In this document: in pieces, positions 8,693 through 17,104 of the stretch
Numbering within the stretch: the first letter of the stretch is position 1
Layout: each line of letters starts with the position of its first letter
Source: Halodesulfovibrio spirochaetisodalis
GTDB taxonomy: Bacteria > Desulfobacterota > Desulfovibrionia > Desulfovibrionales > Desulfovibrionaceae
Reading direction: 5' to 3'
NCBI RefSeq assembly: GCF_001672295.1
Contig: NZ_JXMS01000032.1
Span: 1-44,208 of the forward strand
Length of the DNA: 44,208 nt
The notes under the pieces: model-generated
What the model saw: the letters and a program-made list of their open reading frames with translations, nothing else
The model's database searches: none
Told to the model about the DNA's origin: nothing
Position numbers and translations under genes: made by a program

Positions 8693-9601
8693 CTAAGAAG
8701 CACGAGCTTCCAGACGTACAGCAAGCGCTTCAAGCGTTTGAACAATTCTGTCCTTGCTTGTAACAGTTCCTGTACGTTCCGGCATAGAATTATTTTTTTC
8801 TGCCAGAAGGTCTGAACGAAGCTCAGTTATGGTCTCAAGTTCTTCCCTGCTTGTTACGTGCTCTGTGAGTTCATCACAGATTTCAAGAGCGCCTTTCAGA
8901 TCACCTTGGTCCGCGAGAATGCGTGCCATAGATAAGGTGCGTTCTGAAATGGTCTCCCCCCCTTCCACGGTGCCGCTATAAACAGGATCCTGTTTACGTA
9001 TTAACGGAATTTCACCTTCAAGTTCTGCTAAACTTTTTAACTGGGAAATATCTTGGAGCGAAGTGACCGGCACAACATTTTCCTCAGCATCGTCAGTCAA
9101 AGAAGATTCTTCAACAACTGAAGGCTCTGCAACTGGTGTCGGTTGTTGGTCAGAAACGGGACGCGCTATAAGAAATTGTTCAGCATTTTCTTCAAGACAT
9201 GTCTGAAGACCACGGTCAATCACCTCTCGCCAGGTAATTGGAGTTTCTTCAAACGTTGCGGCAAGAAACGTCATTGCCAGAGCAGCATCTTGTGATCCCG
9301 GCTCAGCAGCAAGTAATCCTGCCCATATTTTCCAGAATTTCGGGTAACGCTTAAGTATCTCCCCAAGTGCCCCCAGTTCTGAGTCAATCTGATCAAAGTC
9401 CTCAATACGTTCAAGGCAATTCAGCAACAGCAGCCGAGCTTCAAAATGCTCAGGATGACGCTCCAGCCCTGCTTTGAGAACAGAAACAGCTTCAATAATA
9501 TCTTTTTCTTTAACAAGGAGTCGCGCAAGCGGAAAGAACACCTTAGAACCAGGATCGAGTTCCAGAACTTCCTTATACCACTTGATCTTTGCCTGAATCA
9601 T
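8693..9601 (-). CDS. Tetratricopeptide-repeat protein
   Basis: A 302-residue soluble protein without a signal peptide. Residues about 5-110 contain helical pairs of TPR type (KWYKEVLELDPGSKVFFPLARL and later SVLKAGLERHPEHFEARLLLL). An acidic, Ser/Glu-rich linker follows (about 150-200), then a last TPR-like pair (ARILADQGDLKGALEICDEL). It overlaps the upstream ftsB-like gene by 4 nt (ATGA), showing translational coupling. A scaffold role in envelope biogenesis is plausible from context only. Confidence 0.7.
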   Translation of the reverse strand: MIQAKIKWYKEVLELDPGSKVFFPLARLLVKEKDIIEAVSVLKAGLERHPEHFEARLLLLNCLERIEDFDQIDSELGALGEILKRYPKFWKIWAGLLAAEPGSQDAALAMTFLAATFEETPITWREVIDRGLQTCLEENAEQFLIARPVSDQQPTPVAEPSVVEESSLTDDAEENVVPVTSLQDISQLKSLAELEGEIPLIRKQDPVYSGTVEGGETISERTLSMARILADQGDLKGALEICDELTEHVTSREELETITELRSDLLAEKNNSMPERTGTVTSKDRIVQTLEALAVRLEARAS

Positions 9602-9909
9602 TCACGCACTCCAACTGGAATCTTTTTTTTACCATCGGAAAAAATATACAAGATCTCGTTATGTTTAACAAACCCGAGACGTGCTCTGATTATCTTCTCT
9701 ACATAATCAGAATCACTTTGCAACAGCCGTATTTCGTGACTAAGTAAATACGCCTTTTCGTCAAGTCTGTTTTGTTCTTGAGTGAAAGCATACGTATCTG
9801 CTTTCAGTGCCCTGTAGTTCCCCACCCCGTTATCGCTCACCAGTAAATACACTATGAGCGAAACGTTCAGCAGCACTGACAACGCCAACAAAATTCGCTT
9901 TGTTACCAT
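9598..9909 (-). CDS. FtsB/DivIC-like septum formation initiator protein
   Basis: A 103-residue bitopic membrane protein: a short cytoplasmic N-terminus, one transmembrane helix (about 6-25), then a periplasmic coiled coil (about 38-68). The closing segment resembles the FtsB/DivIC C-terminus (ARLGFVKHNEILYIF, compared with the usual AR..LgmvkpgE..y). FtsB bridges FtsL and FtsQ in the divisome. It sits between a coiled-coil gene (2-bp gap) and the TPR gene (4-nt overlap). The ribosome site is weak. The family is recognised from the pattern; the cell-division role follows from the family. Confidence 0.78.
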   Translation of the reverse strand: MVTKRILLALSVLLNVSLIVYLLVSDNGVGNYRALKADTYAFTQEQNRLDEKAYLLSHEIRLLQSDSDYVEKIIRARLGFVKHNEILYIFSDGKKKIPVGVRE

Positions 9910-9911
9910 AG

Positions 9912-10184
9912 TTACTGTAAAAAACGCCGTCTTTCAGCAGCAACTTTTACATGTGACATCGGAAGCTGCAATTCTTCCAGAAAGCTCACTGTTGCTGATT
10001 CAATCCGAGCAACATCATCTTCAACCAGTTCCATCTCGTTAATTCGTTCGATGAGCATCTTAAGCATACCAAACTCATCACGCAGATCGTGGCTTAGCTC
10101 AATGTCATCAAGATCAGGTTCCAGCTCAAGAATTGTATGCAGGCAGTTGCGCAACCTGCTTTTCAATTCTTCAAGTTCTTTCAT
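9912..10184 (-). CDS. Small conserved coiled-coil protein, function unknown
   Basis: A 90-residue acidic, mainly helical protein beginning MKELEELKSRL, with heptad-like spacing of Leu/Ile through most of its length. There is no signal peptide or Cys motif. ATG 10184 is preferred over a TTG at 10208 because AAGGAAG sits 5 nt upstream. It lies between pgsA (66-bp gap) and the ftsB-like gene (2-bp gap), so it is co-transcribed with envelope and division genes. I do not recognise a named family. Confidence 0.6.
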   Translation of the reverse strand: MKELEELKSRLRNCLHTILELEPDLDDIELSHDLRDEFGMLKMLIERINEMELVEDDVARIESATVSFLEELQLPMSHVKVAAERRRFLQ

Positions 10185-10250
10185 GTATCTTCCTTGCGAG
10201 TTAGACAAAAGAGGTGGTGCCTTTTGCCATTGTCTCTCAGCAGAAACGCT

Positions 10251-10799
10251 CTATCCGTCCTGCTGCAACCAGTTTTTGTAAAACCCGAAAAGATAATTTC
10301 CGCCCGAAAATACAGTCAGGATCAATGCAATGTAAAGAAGTATTTCGCCAATAACTGCCACATCATAGCCGAACAACGGGTAGTGGATAATCATAGGCGA
10401 AAGCGCGAGCATTTGCATGACTGTTTTCATTTTTCCGTATTTATCAGCTGCGATAACAATACCTTCGTCAGAAGCCATTGCTCGTAACCCAGTTACAATA
10501 AGCTCGCGGCAGATAATGGTGATAACAACCCATGCAGGCGCCCAACCAAGCTCTACAAGCATGATCAGCACTGATGAGATCAGCAGTTTGTCCGCAAGCG
10601 GATCTAAAAATTTGCCAAAACTTGTCACCATGCCTTCACGACGTGCAATGAATCCGTCCACAAGATCAGAAAAAGATGCAAGTGAAAAAAGGAAAAACGC
10701 AATTAAACAAGTGGCTTTGCTTGGAAAGTACAAAAGTACTACGACAAAAGGAACTAACAAAACCCGAAACATGGTAATCTTGTTTGCCAAATTAAACAT
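10251..10799 (-). CDS. pgsA: CDP-diacylglycerol-glycerol-3-phosphate 3-phosphatidyltransferase
   Basis: A 182-residue multi-pass membrane enzyme of the CDP-alcohol phosphatidyltransferase family. The signature DG-x2-AR-x8-G-x3-D-x3-D is complete (from SDLVDGFIARREG to FGKFLDPLADK). About five hydrophobic helices are visible. It makes phosphatidylglycerophosphate, the first committed step to phosphatidylglycerol. ATG 10799 is chosen because GGGGTAG precedes it and the N-terminus MFNLANKITMFRVLLVP matches the family; the longer reading to 10847 has no support. It is the first gene of the cluster running down to 7885. Confidence 0.93.
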   Translation of the reverse strand: MFNLANKITMFRVLLVPFVVVLLYFPSKATCLIAFFLFSLASFSDLVDGFIARREGMVTSFGKFLDPLADKLLISSVLIMLVELGWAPAWVVITIICRELIVTGLRAMASDEGIVIAADKYGKMKTVMQMLALSPMIIHYPLFGYDVAVIGEILLYIALILTVFSGGNYLFGFYKNWLQQDG

Positions 10800-10940
10800 G
10801 TGTGCTCTACCCCTAGCTGGTTTATTCAAGATAACGCTGTGTATCACAGTTCATACAAGGTGCAAAGGCTGCGGGAACACCAAATTATAATATATTGATA
10901 GTATACAGAGTTATTTAAAGTATTTTTTACTTTTTTCACA

Positions 10941-10972
10941 AAAAAACCATGACGAACCCGTCATGGTTTTTT
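10941..10972. terminator. Bidirectional intrinsic terminator after mrp
   Basis: A perfect stem (AAACCATGACG paired with CGTCATGGTTT, loop about AACC) is flanked by A- and T-runs. It lies downstream of minus-strand mrp and upstream of pgsA. Confidence 0.88.
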
Positions 10973-11029
10973 GTATTGGTATGCAATTCAGGATGTCGCC
11001 TGATACTTTTTATAACACCTGTCGCAGCG

Positions 11030-11932
11030 TTAGGAATGAGTCGATGACACAGATTCAAGGCTACAGTTAAGTGCTTTCACGATATTATCAGCAAGATTCA
11101 AAAATCCTCGTTTTGCTGCAGTATCTTCTTCAAGCATCACAACTGGAACCCCCCTGTCAGCAGCCACTACGGTTGCAGGATCGAGCGGAATGCCGCCTAA
11201 AAACTCAAGGCCGTATTTTTCAGCAAGCTCTTTACCGCCGCCTTTTTTGAACAGCTCGATCTCCTCACCACAGTGCGGACAGGCCAGACCACTCATATTT
11301 TCCACAACACCAAGCACGTTAGCTTTTGCATACTGCAAGAAGTTAACGGCCTTACGTACGTCTGCAAGAGATACTTCCTGCGGAGTTGTAATCACGACAG
11401 ATGTTGCATCCGGAATGGTTTTGAGAACAGTCATGTGTTCATCACCAGTACCCGGAGGGGAATCAATAAGTAAAAAGTCTAATTCGCCCCAGTTAACATC
11501 TGAAACAAACTGGCGGATTGCCGCAGTCTTTTTAGGACCACGCCAAAGCACTGCTGTATCCTTATCTTTAAGTAAGGAATCCATAGAAACAACGTACAGG
11601 TTGTCGTTCACTTTAGCAGGATTCAACAAACCACCGCGATCAGATTCCAGACCGGAATCTTTCACGCCAAGAAGTCCCGGGATACTCGGACCATGTATAT
11701 CCACATCCAGAATCCCGACCTTGTAACCCTTGGCAGCAAGCGCTGCAGCAGTGTTAACGGTGACAGAGCTTTTACCTACTCCGCCTTTACCGCTCATGAT
11801 GAATAACTTGTGGCGGATTTTATCCAGCGTACAGTTAATCATCTCGTCCTGAATATTCTTTTTTGGGCTCGCTTTAATCTCTTTCCCCGGAGTAAATTCC
11901 TTGGAAGAGGAGCACCCGCTGCAAGAAGACAT
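11030..11932 (-). CDS. Mrp/NBP35-type iron-sulfur carrier ATPase
   Basis: A 300-residue P-loop ATPase. A Cys-rich N-terminus (CSGCSSSKE) is followed by the deviant Walker A SGKGGVGKSSV (about 47-57). Further motifs are DVDIHGPSIPGLL, DSPPGTGDEH and the CXXC (CPHCGEE) that binds the bridging Fe-S cluster in the dimer. Mrp/ApbC proteins assemble or deliver 4Fe-4S clusters, a heavy demand in this cytochrome- and ferredoxin-rich organism. The ATG follows AAGGAG at 9-nt spacing. It is monocistronic, with a hairpin on either side. Confidence 0.9.
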   Translation of the reverse strand: MSSCSGCSSSKEFTPGKEIKASPKKNIQDEMINCTLDKIRHKLFIMSGKGGVGKSSVTVNTAAALAAKGYKVGILDVDIHGPSIPGLLGVKDSGLESDRGGLLNPAKVNDNLYVVSMDSLLKDKDTAVLWRGPKKTAAIRQFVSDVNWGELDFLLIDSPPGTGDEHMTVLKTIPDATSVVITTPQEVSLADVRKAVNFLQYAKANVLGVVENMSGLACPHCGEEIELFKKGGGKELAEKYGLEFLGGIPLDPATVVAADRGVPVVMLEEDTAAKRGFLNLADNIVKALNCSLESVSSTHS

Positions 11933-11969
11933 GTTTGCAACTCCTTATATTTAATGGCTAGATAAGCAG

Positions 11970-11999
11970 TCTGCCCGATCAGTCAAGTGATCGGGCAGA
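11970..11999. terminator. 12-bp hairpin between dedA-like gene and mrp
   Basis: A perfect inverted repeat, 11970-11981 with 11988-11999, lies after the DedA-like stop. It lacks a proper T-tract on the minus strand, so termination is plausible but not certain. Confidence 0.5.
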
Positions 12000-12009
12000 A
12001 AAACAGCCA

Positions 12010-12594
12010 TTAGAGAAATTTTAATACTATAAATCCGGCAATCGCCAGAATGAGCGTTACGACTAGTACCAGATCAAATCGCTTTTCCAAAAAGTAGCGT
12101 GCCCGCTCACCAAACACATAGATAAGAGCGGCAATAGCAAAGAATCGCAAACTCCGGCTTGCAATGGAAGCGATAATAAAAATGCCAAAATTTACTTTGA
12201 AGGCTCCTGCCGACAACGTGCACAGCTTATACGGAATCGGTGTTAACCCGGCAGCTGCGACTGCCCATGCGTTATACGCATCGTACCACTCTTTGATCCG
12301 AAGATATTCAGCCGAAAGGTTGTAAAACCGGACAATCGGCATTCCGATAAAGTCCATAAAGTGGTAGCCGAGATAATAACCAACCGCACCACCCAACACA
12401 GAAAAAACCGTGCAGATTGTTGCGAAGTAAAATGCCTTTTTGCGCTGAGTCAGCGCCATTGGAATCAAAAGAAGATCCGGTGGAAGAGGAACGATTATGG
12501 ATTCTGTGAAAGCAACGAACGCCAGAACCCACTTTGCTTTAGGAGAGACAGCTGTTTTAGACACCCAGTCCATCAGCGTAGACATCAATTTCAT
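12010..12594 (-). CDS. DedA/VTT-domain membrane protein (YqaA-like)
   Basis: A 194-residue membrane protein with about five hydrophobic segments and the VTT (SNARE-associated) core: an N-terminal amphipathic helix, FTESIIVPLPPDLLLIPMAL, and the conserved G-x-x-PIPYKLCTLSAGAF segment. YqaA-like DedA proteins are thought to act as lipid scramblases or transporters; the substrate is not known here. The ATG lies 3 bp after the pcm stop, so the two genes form an operon. Confidence 0.82.
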   Translation of the reverse strand: MKLMSTLMDWVSKTAVSPKAKWVLAFVAFTESIIVPLPPDLLLIPMALTQRKKAFYFATICTVFSVLGGAVGYYLGYHFMDFIGMPIVRFYNLSAEYLRIKEWYDAYNAWAVAAAGLTPIPYKLCTLSAGAFKVNFGIFIIASIASRSLRFFAIAALIYVFGERARYFLEKRFDLVLVVTLILAIAGFIVLKFL

Positions 12595-12597
12595 TAG

Positions 12598-13242
12598 TTA
12601 CCATCCGTGTTCACCAACAAGGTCAACAAAGGCAACACTGCCCAGTTTCTCCAATGTGATGTCACCGTTATTTTTTCGTATTCGAACTAGCTGCTGTGTT
12701 CTTTTAGCACGACCAACTGGCAGCACAAGAATTCCGGGGTCAGCTAACTGGTCAACAAGAGGTTTAGGAATCTCCGGCCCGCCTGCCGTAACGACTATAC
12801 GATCAAATGGAGCTTTTTCAGGCCACCCGAGCGTACCGTCATCTAATTTAAATTGTGCAGAAGTGTATCCGAGCTCTGCAAAAAGTTTCCTTGCTGCAGC
12901 GTGCAGCTCTTCAATGCGCTCCACGGAATACACCTGAAGCCCCATTGCATGGAGCACAGCCGCTTGATAGCCGGAACCCGTACCAATTTCAAGCACACTC
13001 ATTCCCTGCGTTGCTTCAAGCGCTTGTGACATGAGCCCTACAATATAAGGTTGAGAAATTGTCTGGCCGTATCCAATCGGCAGCGCATTATCATCATAGG
13101 CATTCAACCTCATGGCATCCTGTACAAACTTATGACGCGGCACAGTCCGCATTGCCTGTAGCACATTCGGATCAGAGATATTTCGTGACTCTAACTGTTC
13201 GCGAACCATTCTCTCTCTGTTACGCTTCAAATCGTGCGGCAA
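12598..13242 (-). CDS. pcm: Protein-L-isoaspartate O-methyltransferase
   Basis: A 214-residue SAM-dependent methyltransferase that repairs isoaspartyl residues. It has the PCMT opening ([25 protein letters not shown]), a substrate loop ([20 protein letters not shown]) and SAM motif [17 protein letters not shown]. The TTG at 13242 is taken as the start because AAAGGA lies upstream and the family needs the preceding basic residues. ATG 13209 is the alternative. It is followed at once by the DedA-like gene. Confidence 0.92.
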   Translation of the reverse strand: MPHDLKRNRERMVREQLESRNISDPNVLQAMRTVPRHKFVQDAMRLNAYDDNALPIGYGQTISQPYIVGLMSQALEATQGMSVLEIGTGSGYQAAVLHAMGLQVYSVERIEELHAAARKLFAELGYTSAQFKLDDGTLGWPEKAPFDRIVVTAGGPEIPKPLVDQLADPGILVLPVGRAKRTQQLVRIRKNNGDITLEKLGSVAFVDLVGEHGW

Positions 13243-13430
13243 AATAAGATTCCTTTAACGTGAAATAGTATAGTCAGAAAAACAACCAAGCGTTACACTT
13301 GTAAACAAGATACCAAATCTGTCCGGCTTGAGAAGCAGATTTTTTCGTACAAGTCAACTGCTTACGCAGTCTGACACCTTGCAACCTAATATGAACATTG
13401 TCAATTTTATCAAAACAATGGAGAGAAAAC

Positions 13431-13856
13431 ATGCTGCATGTACAAGACCTGATGGCCACCAATCTCTTTACTCTTAAGAAATCTGATTCATTAATGGCTG
13501 CCAAATCACTGATGGAACTGGCTCGCATTCGTCATATTCCAGTTGTAGAAAATGGTAATATTTTTGTAGGACTTATAACACACAGAGACATCCTTTCCTC
13601 CACACTTTCAAAACTTGCTGACATAGATGAAGACGTGCAGGATGAAATAGAAGCAGGAATCCCTGTTTCAGAAATTATGCGAAGTGATATCTATACAGTA
13701 GCTCCCCACGCTAGTTTACGGGATGCTGCAGAGCTGCTCCTGAACCATAAATATGGCTGCCTTCCTGTAGTCGAAAAAGACAGACTGGTTGGAATAATTA
13801 CAGAAGCAGATTTTTTACGGCTCACTATCGATCTGATGGACGCGCTGGACACCTAG
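13431..13856 (+). CDS. Tandem CBS-domain protein
   Basis: A 141-residue protein made of two CBS motifs (about 1-60 and 78-138), with typical segments such as RIRHIPVVENGNIFVGLITHRDIL and YGCLPVVEKDRLVGIITEADFL. Such free-standing pairs bind adenosyl nucleotides and act as energy or redox sensors. The ATG follows GGAGAG by 5 nt; a TTG at 13398 is not preferred. It is transcribed alone, divergent from pcm. Confidence 0.88.
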   Translation: MLHVQDLMATNLFTLKKSDSLMAAKSLMELARIRHIPVVENGNIFVGLITHRDILSSTLSKLADIDEDVQDEIEAGIPVSEIMRSDIYTVAPHASLRDAAELLLNHKYGCLPVVEKDRLVGIITEADFLRLTIDLMDALDT

Positions 13857-14167
13857 CGTTGCTAGACAAAATCTGGGGAGAAAGTGCCTGTTTGCCTTGT
13901 TAGATTTACTGTAACTGGGTAATGTCTCGTCGGTTGCTGCGCTTCTGGAATGATGTAACCTACTAATATTTTCTATTCATCAAACACCGAATTGCTCACA
14001 AATATCATGAAATAATCGATTTTTTGAGTTATAGTTACCTATAACTATATAGTCGGTGCATGATTTCATTCCATTATTGTCGCGCAGACACCATTTATAA
14101 CCACTTGTCTCAGGTAATATTACTATTACTCTATTCCACTAAATTAACGTTGTACAAGGGACTGTTC
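13857..14167. other. Intergenic region, no gene seen; contains an operator-like palindrome
   Basis: No convincing open reading frame or terminator-like hairpin was found. The right part is AT-rich and holds the palindrome at 14028-14045, and it probably contains the promoter of the M23 peptidase gene. Confidence 0.5.
14028..14045. promoter_or_regulatory. Operator-like palindrome upstream of M23 peptidase
   Basis: GTTATAG-TTAC-CTATAAC is a perfect 7-bp inverted repeat in AT-rich sequence about 120 bp before the peptidase ATG. It overlaps TATA-like boxes (CTATAACTATATAG), so it could be an operator at the promoter. No regulator is identified. Confidence 0.35.
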
Positions 14168-15484
14168 ATGGCGAGCCTTAAAAAAACCTTCTTCTTCATT
14201 ATATTCCTTTCACTCATCTGCGGTGGTGCTATTGCCGGCTGGCTTTTATTTAAAGATCAGCAAGGGCCGATAGTTGCAGTTGACAAAGAGGATGCTCGAG
14301 TCAACAAAAAAAGCACAGTTACACTGTCGCTGCATGACGTCACCTCTGAACTGAAAAACCTCTCCATCGCGGTTCGCAAAAATTCTAAAACCATCCCGCT
14401 TTATTCTACAACATTTGAGCCGGGCACCCAGTCCGTAACTCTCGAAGTCCCACTTGCCAATGCCGACGTTTCTGATGGTGCTTTTGAAATGCTTATTACT
14501 GCAACAGACACCTCGTTAGCAGCATTTGGCAAAGGAAACACCACCCGCAAAGTTATTACCATGCGAATGGATAATACGCCGCCAAGCATTACTGTAAAAT
14601 CTCTTCCGCCAAACATCTGGCAAGGTGGTGCAGGCGTAATTGCGTACACAATATCAGAACCTGTAGAAGCTTCCGGTGTAATGGTAGATGATGTCTTTTT
14701 CCCGGGCTACAAGCAGTCCGACGGAACATATTTCTGTTTTTTTGCATTCCCGCACTATATCGACAGAAAGGACTACACACCTAGAGCATTCGCTGAAGAC
14801 GTAGCTGGAAACGTGTATGACCAGCCTTTTTCCATCAACCCGCTCCCGCGTAAATTCCGTAACGACAAAATCCGGTTGAGTGACAGATTCCTGAACAGTC
14901 AGATGCCGGCATTCTCCAAGGACACCCCTGAAGCAACCAGCAATCTGGAACGTTTCCTCATAGTGAACCGTAAAATTAGAAAAGAAAACCGCGATGCGCT
15001 CGTCAACATCGGACGCCAAACCTCTTCTTCTATTTTATGGCAGGACAAATTTATCCGCTTCCCTAATTCCGCAACTAGAGCTGGCTTTGGTGACCGCAGA
15101 AGTTACATGTATGATGGCAAAGTCATTGACCAGCAGACTCATCTCGGTCTTGACCTTGCTTCACGCAAACAATCCCCTATTCCTGCGGCAAACAAAGGAA
15201 CTGTTGTGTACGCAGGGAACCTTGGAATTTATGGTAATGTTGTCATCATCGATCATGGCCTTGGACTGCAAACACTCTACGCACATATGACAGAAATCAA
15301 GACAACTGTCGGTTCCGTTATTAACACAGGTGACATCATCGGCATCTCCGGTTCAACCGGCATGTCGGGTGGCGACCACCTCCATTTCGGCGTTATCATT
15401 TCAGGCATTCCTGTAACACCGATTGAATGGTTCGATCATCGCTGGATTCAATATAACGTTACAGACAAACTAAACTTTAAGTAA
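14168..15484 (+). CDS. M23 family metallopeptidase (murein endopeptidase-like), membrane anchored
   Basis: A 438-residue protein. An N-terminal membrane anchor or uncleaved signal (about residues 6-30) is followed by a beta-rich, Ig-like region (about 40-230) and a C-terminal LytM/M23 domain (about 320-430). The zinc-binding motifs are HLGLD and HLHFG (H-x3-D and HxH), with the glycine-rich ALVYAGNLGIYGN-type core between them. M23 proteins cleave peptidoglycan cross-bridges or activate amidases. ATG 14168 follows AAGGGA. The upstream in-frame extension to 14060 would put a non-signal segment first, so it is rejected. A clear terminator follows. Confidence 0.88.
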   Translation: MASLKKTFFFIIFLSLICGGAIAGWLLFKDQQGPIVAVDKEDARVNKKSTVTLSLHDVTSELKNLSIAVRKNSKTIPLYSTTFEPGTQSVTLEVPLANADVSDGAFEMLITATDTSLAAFGKGNTTRKVITMRMDNTPPSITVKSLPPNIWQGGAGVIAYTISEPVEASGVMVDDVFFPGYKQSDGTYFCFFAFPHYIDRKDYTPRAFAEDVAGNVYDQPFSINPLPRKFRNDKIRLSDRFLNSQMPAFSKDTPEATSNLERFLIVNRKIRKENRDALVNIGRQTSSSILWQDKFIRFPNSATRAGFGDRRSYMYDGKVIDQQTHLGLDLASRKQSPIPAANKGTVVYAGNLGIYGNVVIIDHGLGLQTLYAHMTEIKTTVGSVINTGDIIGISGSTGMSGGDHLHFGVIISGIPVTPIEWFDHRWIQYNVTDKLNFK

Positions 15485-15497
15485 TCCATCTCATAAA

Positions 15498-15533
15498 AAA
15501 AGCCCGCATCTTATTATGATGCGGGCTTTTTTT
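15498..15533. terminator. Intrinsic terminator after M23 peptidase
   Basis: A 13-bp stem (15498-15510 with 15518-15530) has a 7-nt loop and a seven-T tail. Confidence 0.92.
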
Positions 15534-15633
15534 GTTCTGACCTCTCATTGTGGAAATAACGGAGTGCCAATTTATTAACTATCTTTCATCACAGGTGCTC
15601 ACTCGCCCTTTAGGATTATGTTAACTTGTAAAA

Positions 15634-16902
15634 TCATCTCATAAGCCCCTGCTTCAATCCTAATCGAGGAGGGAGGCAGTCCAAATTAATTACATTTGAG
15701 ACTACTGAGCAAAATTTTTCTTTAGGGTAAAAAGAGGCAGGTACATCGTGAGGACTATGCTTTACGGGATTAAATCTCAGGTTGTTAATCAGCACAGCCG
15801 GAAGAACATTCTCAGGACAGGAGCTTCTCATCACATCCAGTGGTTGGGCTACAAACTCTGCAGTTACAACTTCTTCACCAGTATCTTTCTCCCACAAAAT
15901 AAATTGCAGGAAACTTGCGGGCGGAATATCATTAACGGCAAACCCGTCCAAATCCCACTCCAGTCCTAACAAGTCACTTATATGTGCAATGTTAGTATCA
16001 TGCCCCATATAGACAATTAACCGTGCATCATTGACTCGGCTGTCTGCATGCCTGCCAACAAGTGAATCAGTCATTGAATTAAGAATGGCACTGCCGCGGT
16101 CTCGAGCATATCCGTCCGCCCTGTTAAAACTATTAAAAATAGCTGCACGGGCAACAAGAAGCTTTGAAAATATCTCCGGTGTAATTTCGCCCCACCCTGG
16201 ATTCCTCTCCGGCCATTGTGCACTTTCCATCAGCCAGTTTTGAATCAGGGTTGCTTTTATACCCAATGCACCCCGCAGATTAACTGTCCGTCCACTGTTG
16301 GAAAAATTAACACGCGGGGGGAGATCTTTCAGTTCGCAGGCCTGTTCTACACCATATTCTTTGCATGTTTCATCCGGCATTTCGCCAAGCAAATTATTCA
16401 CAAACTCAAGTTGCTCTGCGTACTTTTCTGCCAGCTGAGAAAATGAATGTTCGACAATCTCGTGAATATCCCCTTCTACTTCTCCCTCAGTAGACTGACA
16501 GACAGTTCCCCGAACCGGATGGAAAACAGGGTCAATTTTGACATCTGTTGTAATATAATATGGCAGTGTTCCTTCCGGAGCTAACGCCAAGGCAAACGCA
16601 GCCGCACTTGTCTGGGTACGCTCATCAATATCCGCATGGATAAAAACATCCTCAGGAGTGATGCAGTGTCCGCCTGCATACAAAAGAGACTTATATGGCT
16701 CCTGCAGCCTGTACTGACGCCAGAACACAGTCATGAGCTCTCGCCCTCTTCCAGTCAAAAAGCCAGGAGCCACAGGCCAGACAGGCCACTCTTTATGTGA
16801 CCATTCCGCTAATTTTTCCATAGACTGGTTAGGGGCACGGATACCATGACGCATCAACACGACTATTTTTTTTACTTTTTGTTCACTCATAGATTGCACC
16901 AT
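15634..16902 (-). CDS. Histidine acid phosphatase superfamily protein without signal peptide
   Basis: A 422-residue protein with the branch-2 histidine phosphatase signatures. These are the N-terminal catalytic RHG-x-R-x-P (MRHGIRAPN, about residues 18-26) and the C-terminal HD proton donor (YMGHDTNIAHI). Known relatives (AppA, Agp, phytases) are periplasmic, but here the catalytic motif starts within 20 residues of the start with no hydrophobic leader, so a cytoplasmic location is implied. The substrate (phytate, sugar phosphate or other) cannot be told. The start is uncertain between ATG 16902 and ATG 16890; neither has a clear ribosome site. It is monocistronic. Confidence 0.8.
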   Translation of the reverse strand: MVQSMSEQKVKKIVVLMRHGIRAPNQSMEKLAEWSHKEWPVWPVAPGFLTGRGRELMTVFWRQYRLQEPYKSLLYAGGHCITPEDVFIHADIDERTQTSAAAFALALAPEGTLPYYITTDVKIDPVFHPVRGTVCQSTEGEVEGDIHEIVEHSFSQLAEKYAEQLEFVNNLLGEMPDETCKEYGVEQACELKDLPPRVNFSNSGRTVNLRGALGIKATLIQNWLMESAQWPERNPGWGEITPEIFSKLLVARAAIFNSFNRADGYARDRGSAILNSMTDSLVGRHADSRVNDARLIVYMGHDTNIAHISDLLGLEWDLDGFAVNDIPPASFLQFILWEKDTGEEVVTAEFVAQPLDVMRSSCPENVLPAVLINNLRFNPVKHSPHDVPASFYPKEKFCSVVSNVINLDCLPPRLGLKQGLMR

Positions 16903-17104
16903 CTATTTTGTTATTGGTACCATAGAGACAGTAGGCTTTTTCAAATAAGCGCCACAGAGCCGTTACAGATTTACTCGCGGATTCATGATACCATAGCCTG
17001 AAGCGTTCTAGAGCTATAGAAATAGAGGTGAGGTACGTTTTTTTAAGCTAGCCAGAATTAACTACCACAGCAAAGTACCACTTTTGAGATAGTAAGGAGT
17101 GAAT

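Noticed and set aside
14060-14167. N-terminal extension of the M23 peptidase
   Set aside because: The internal ATG 14168 has a ribosome site and begins a proper membrane anchor. The extension overlaps the promoter-like AT region.
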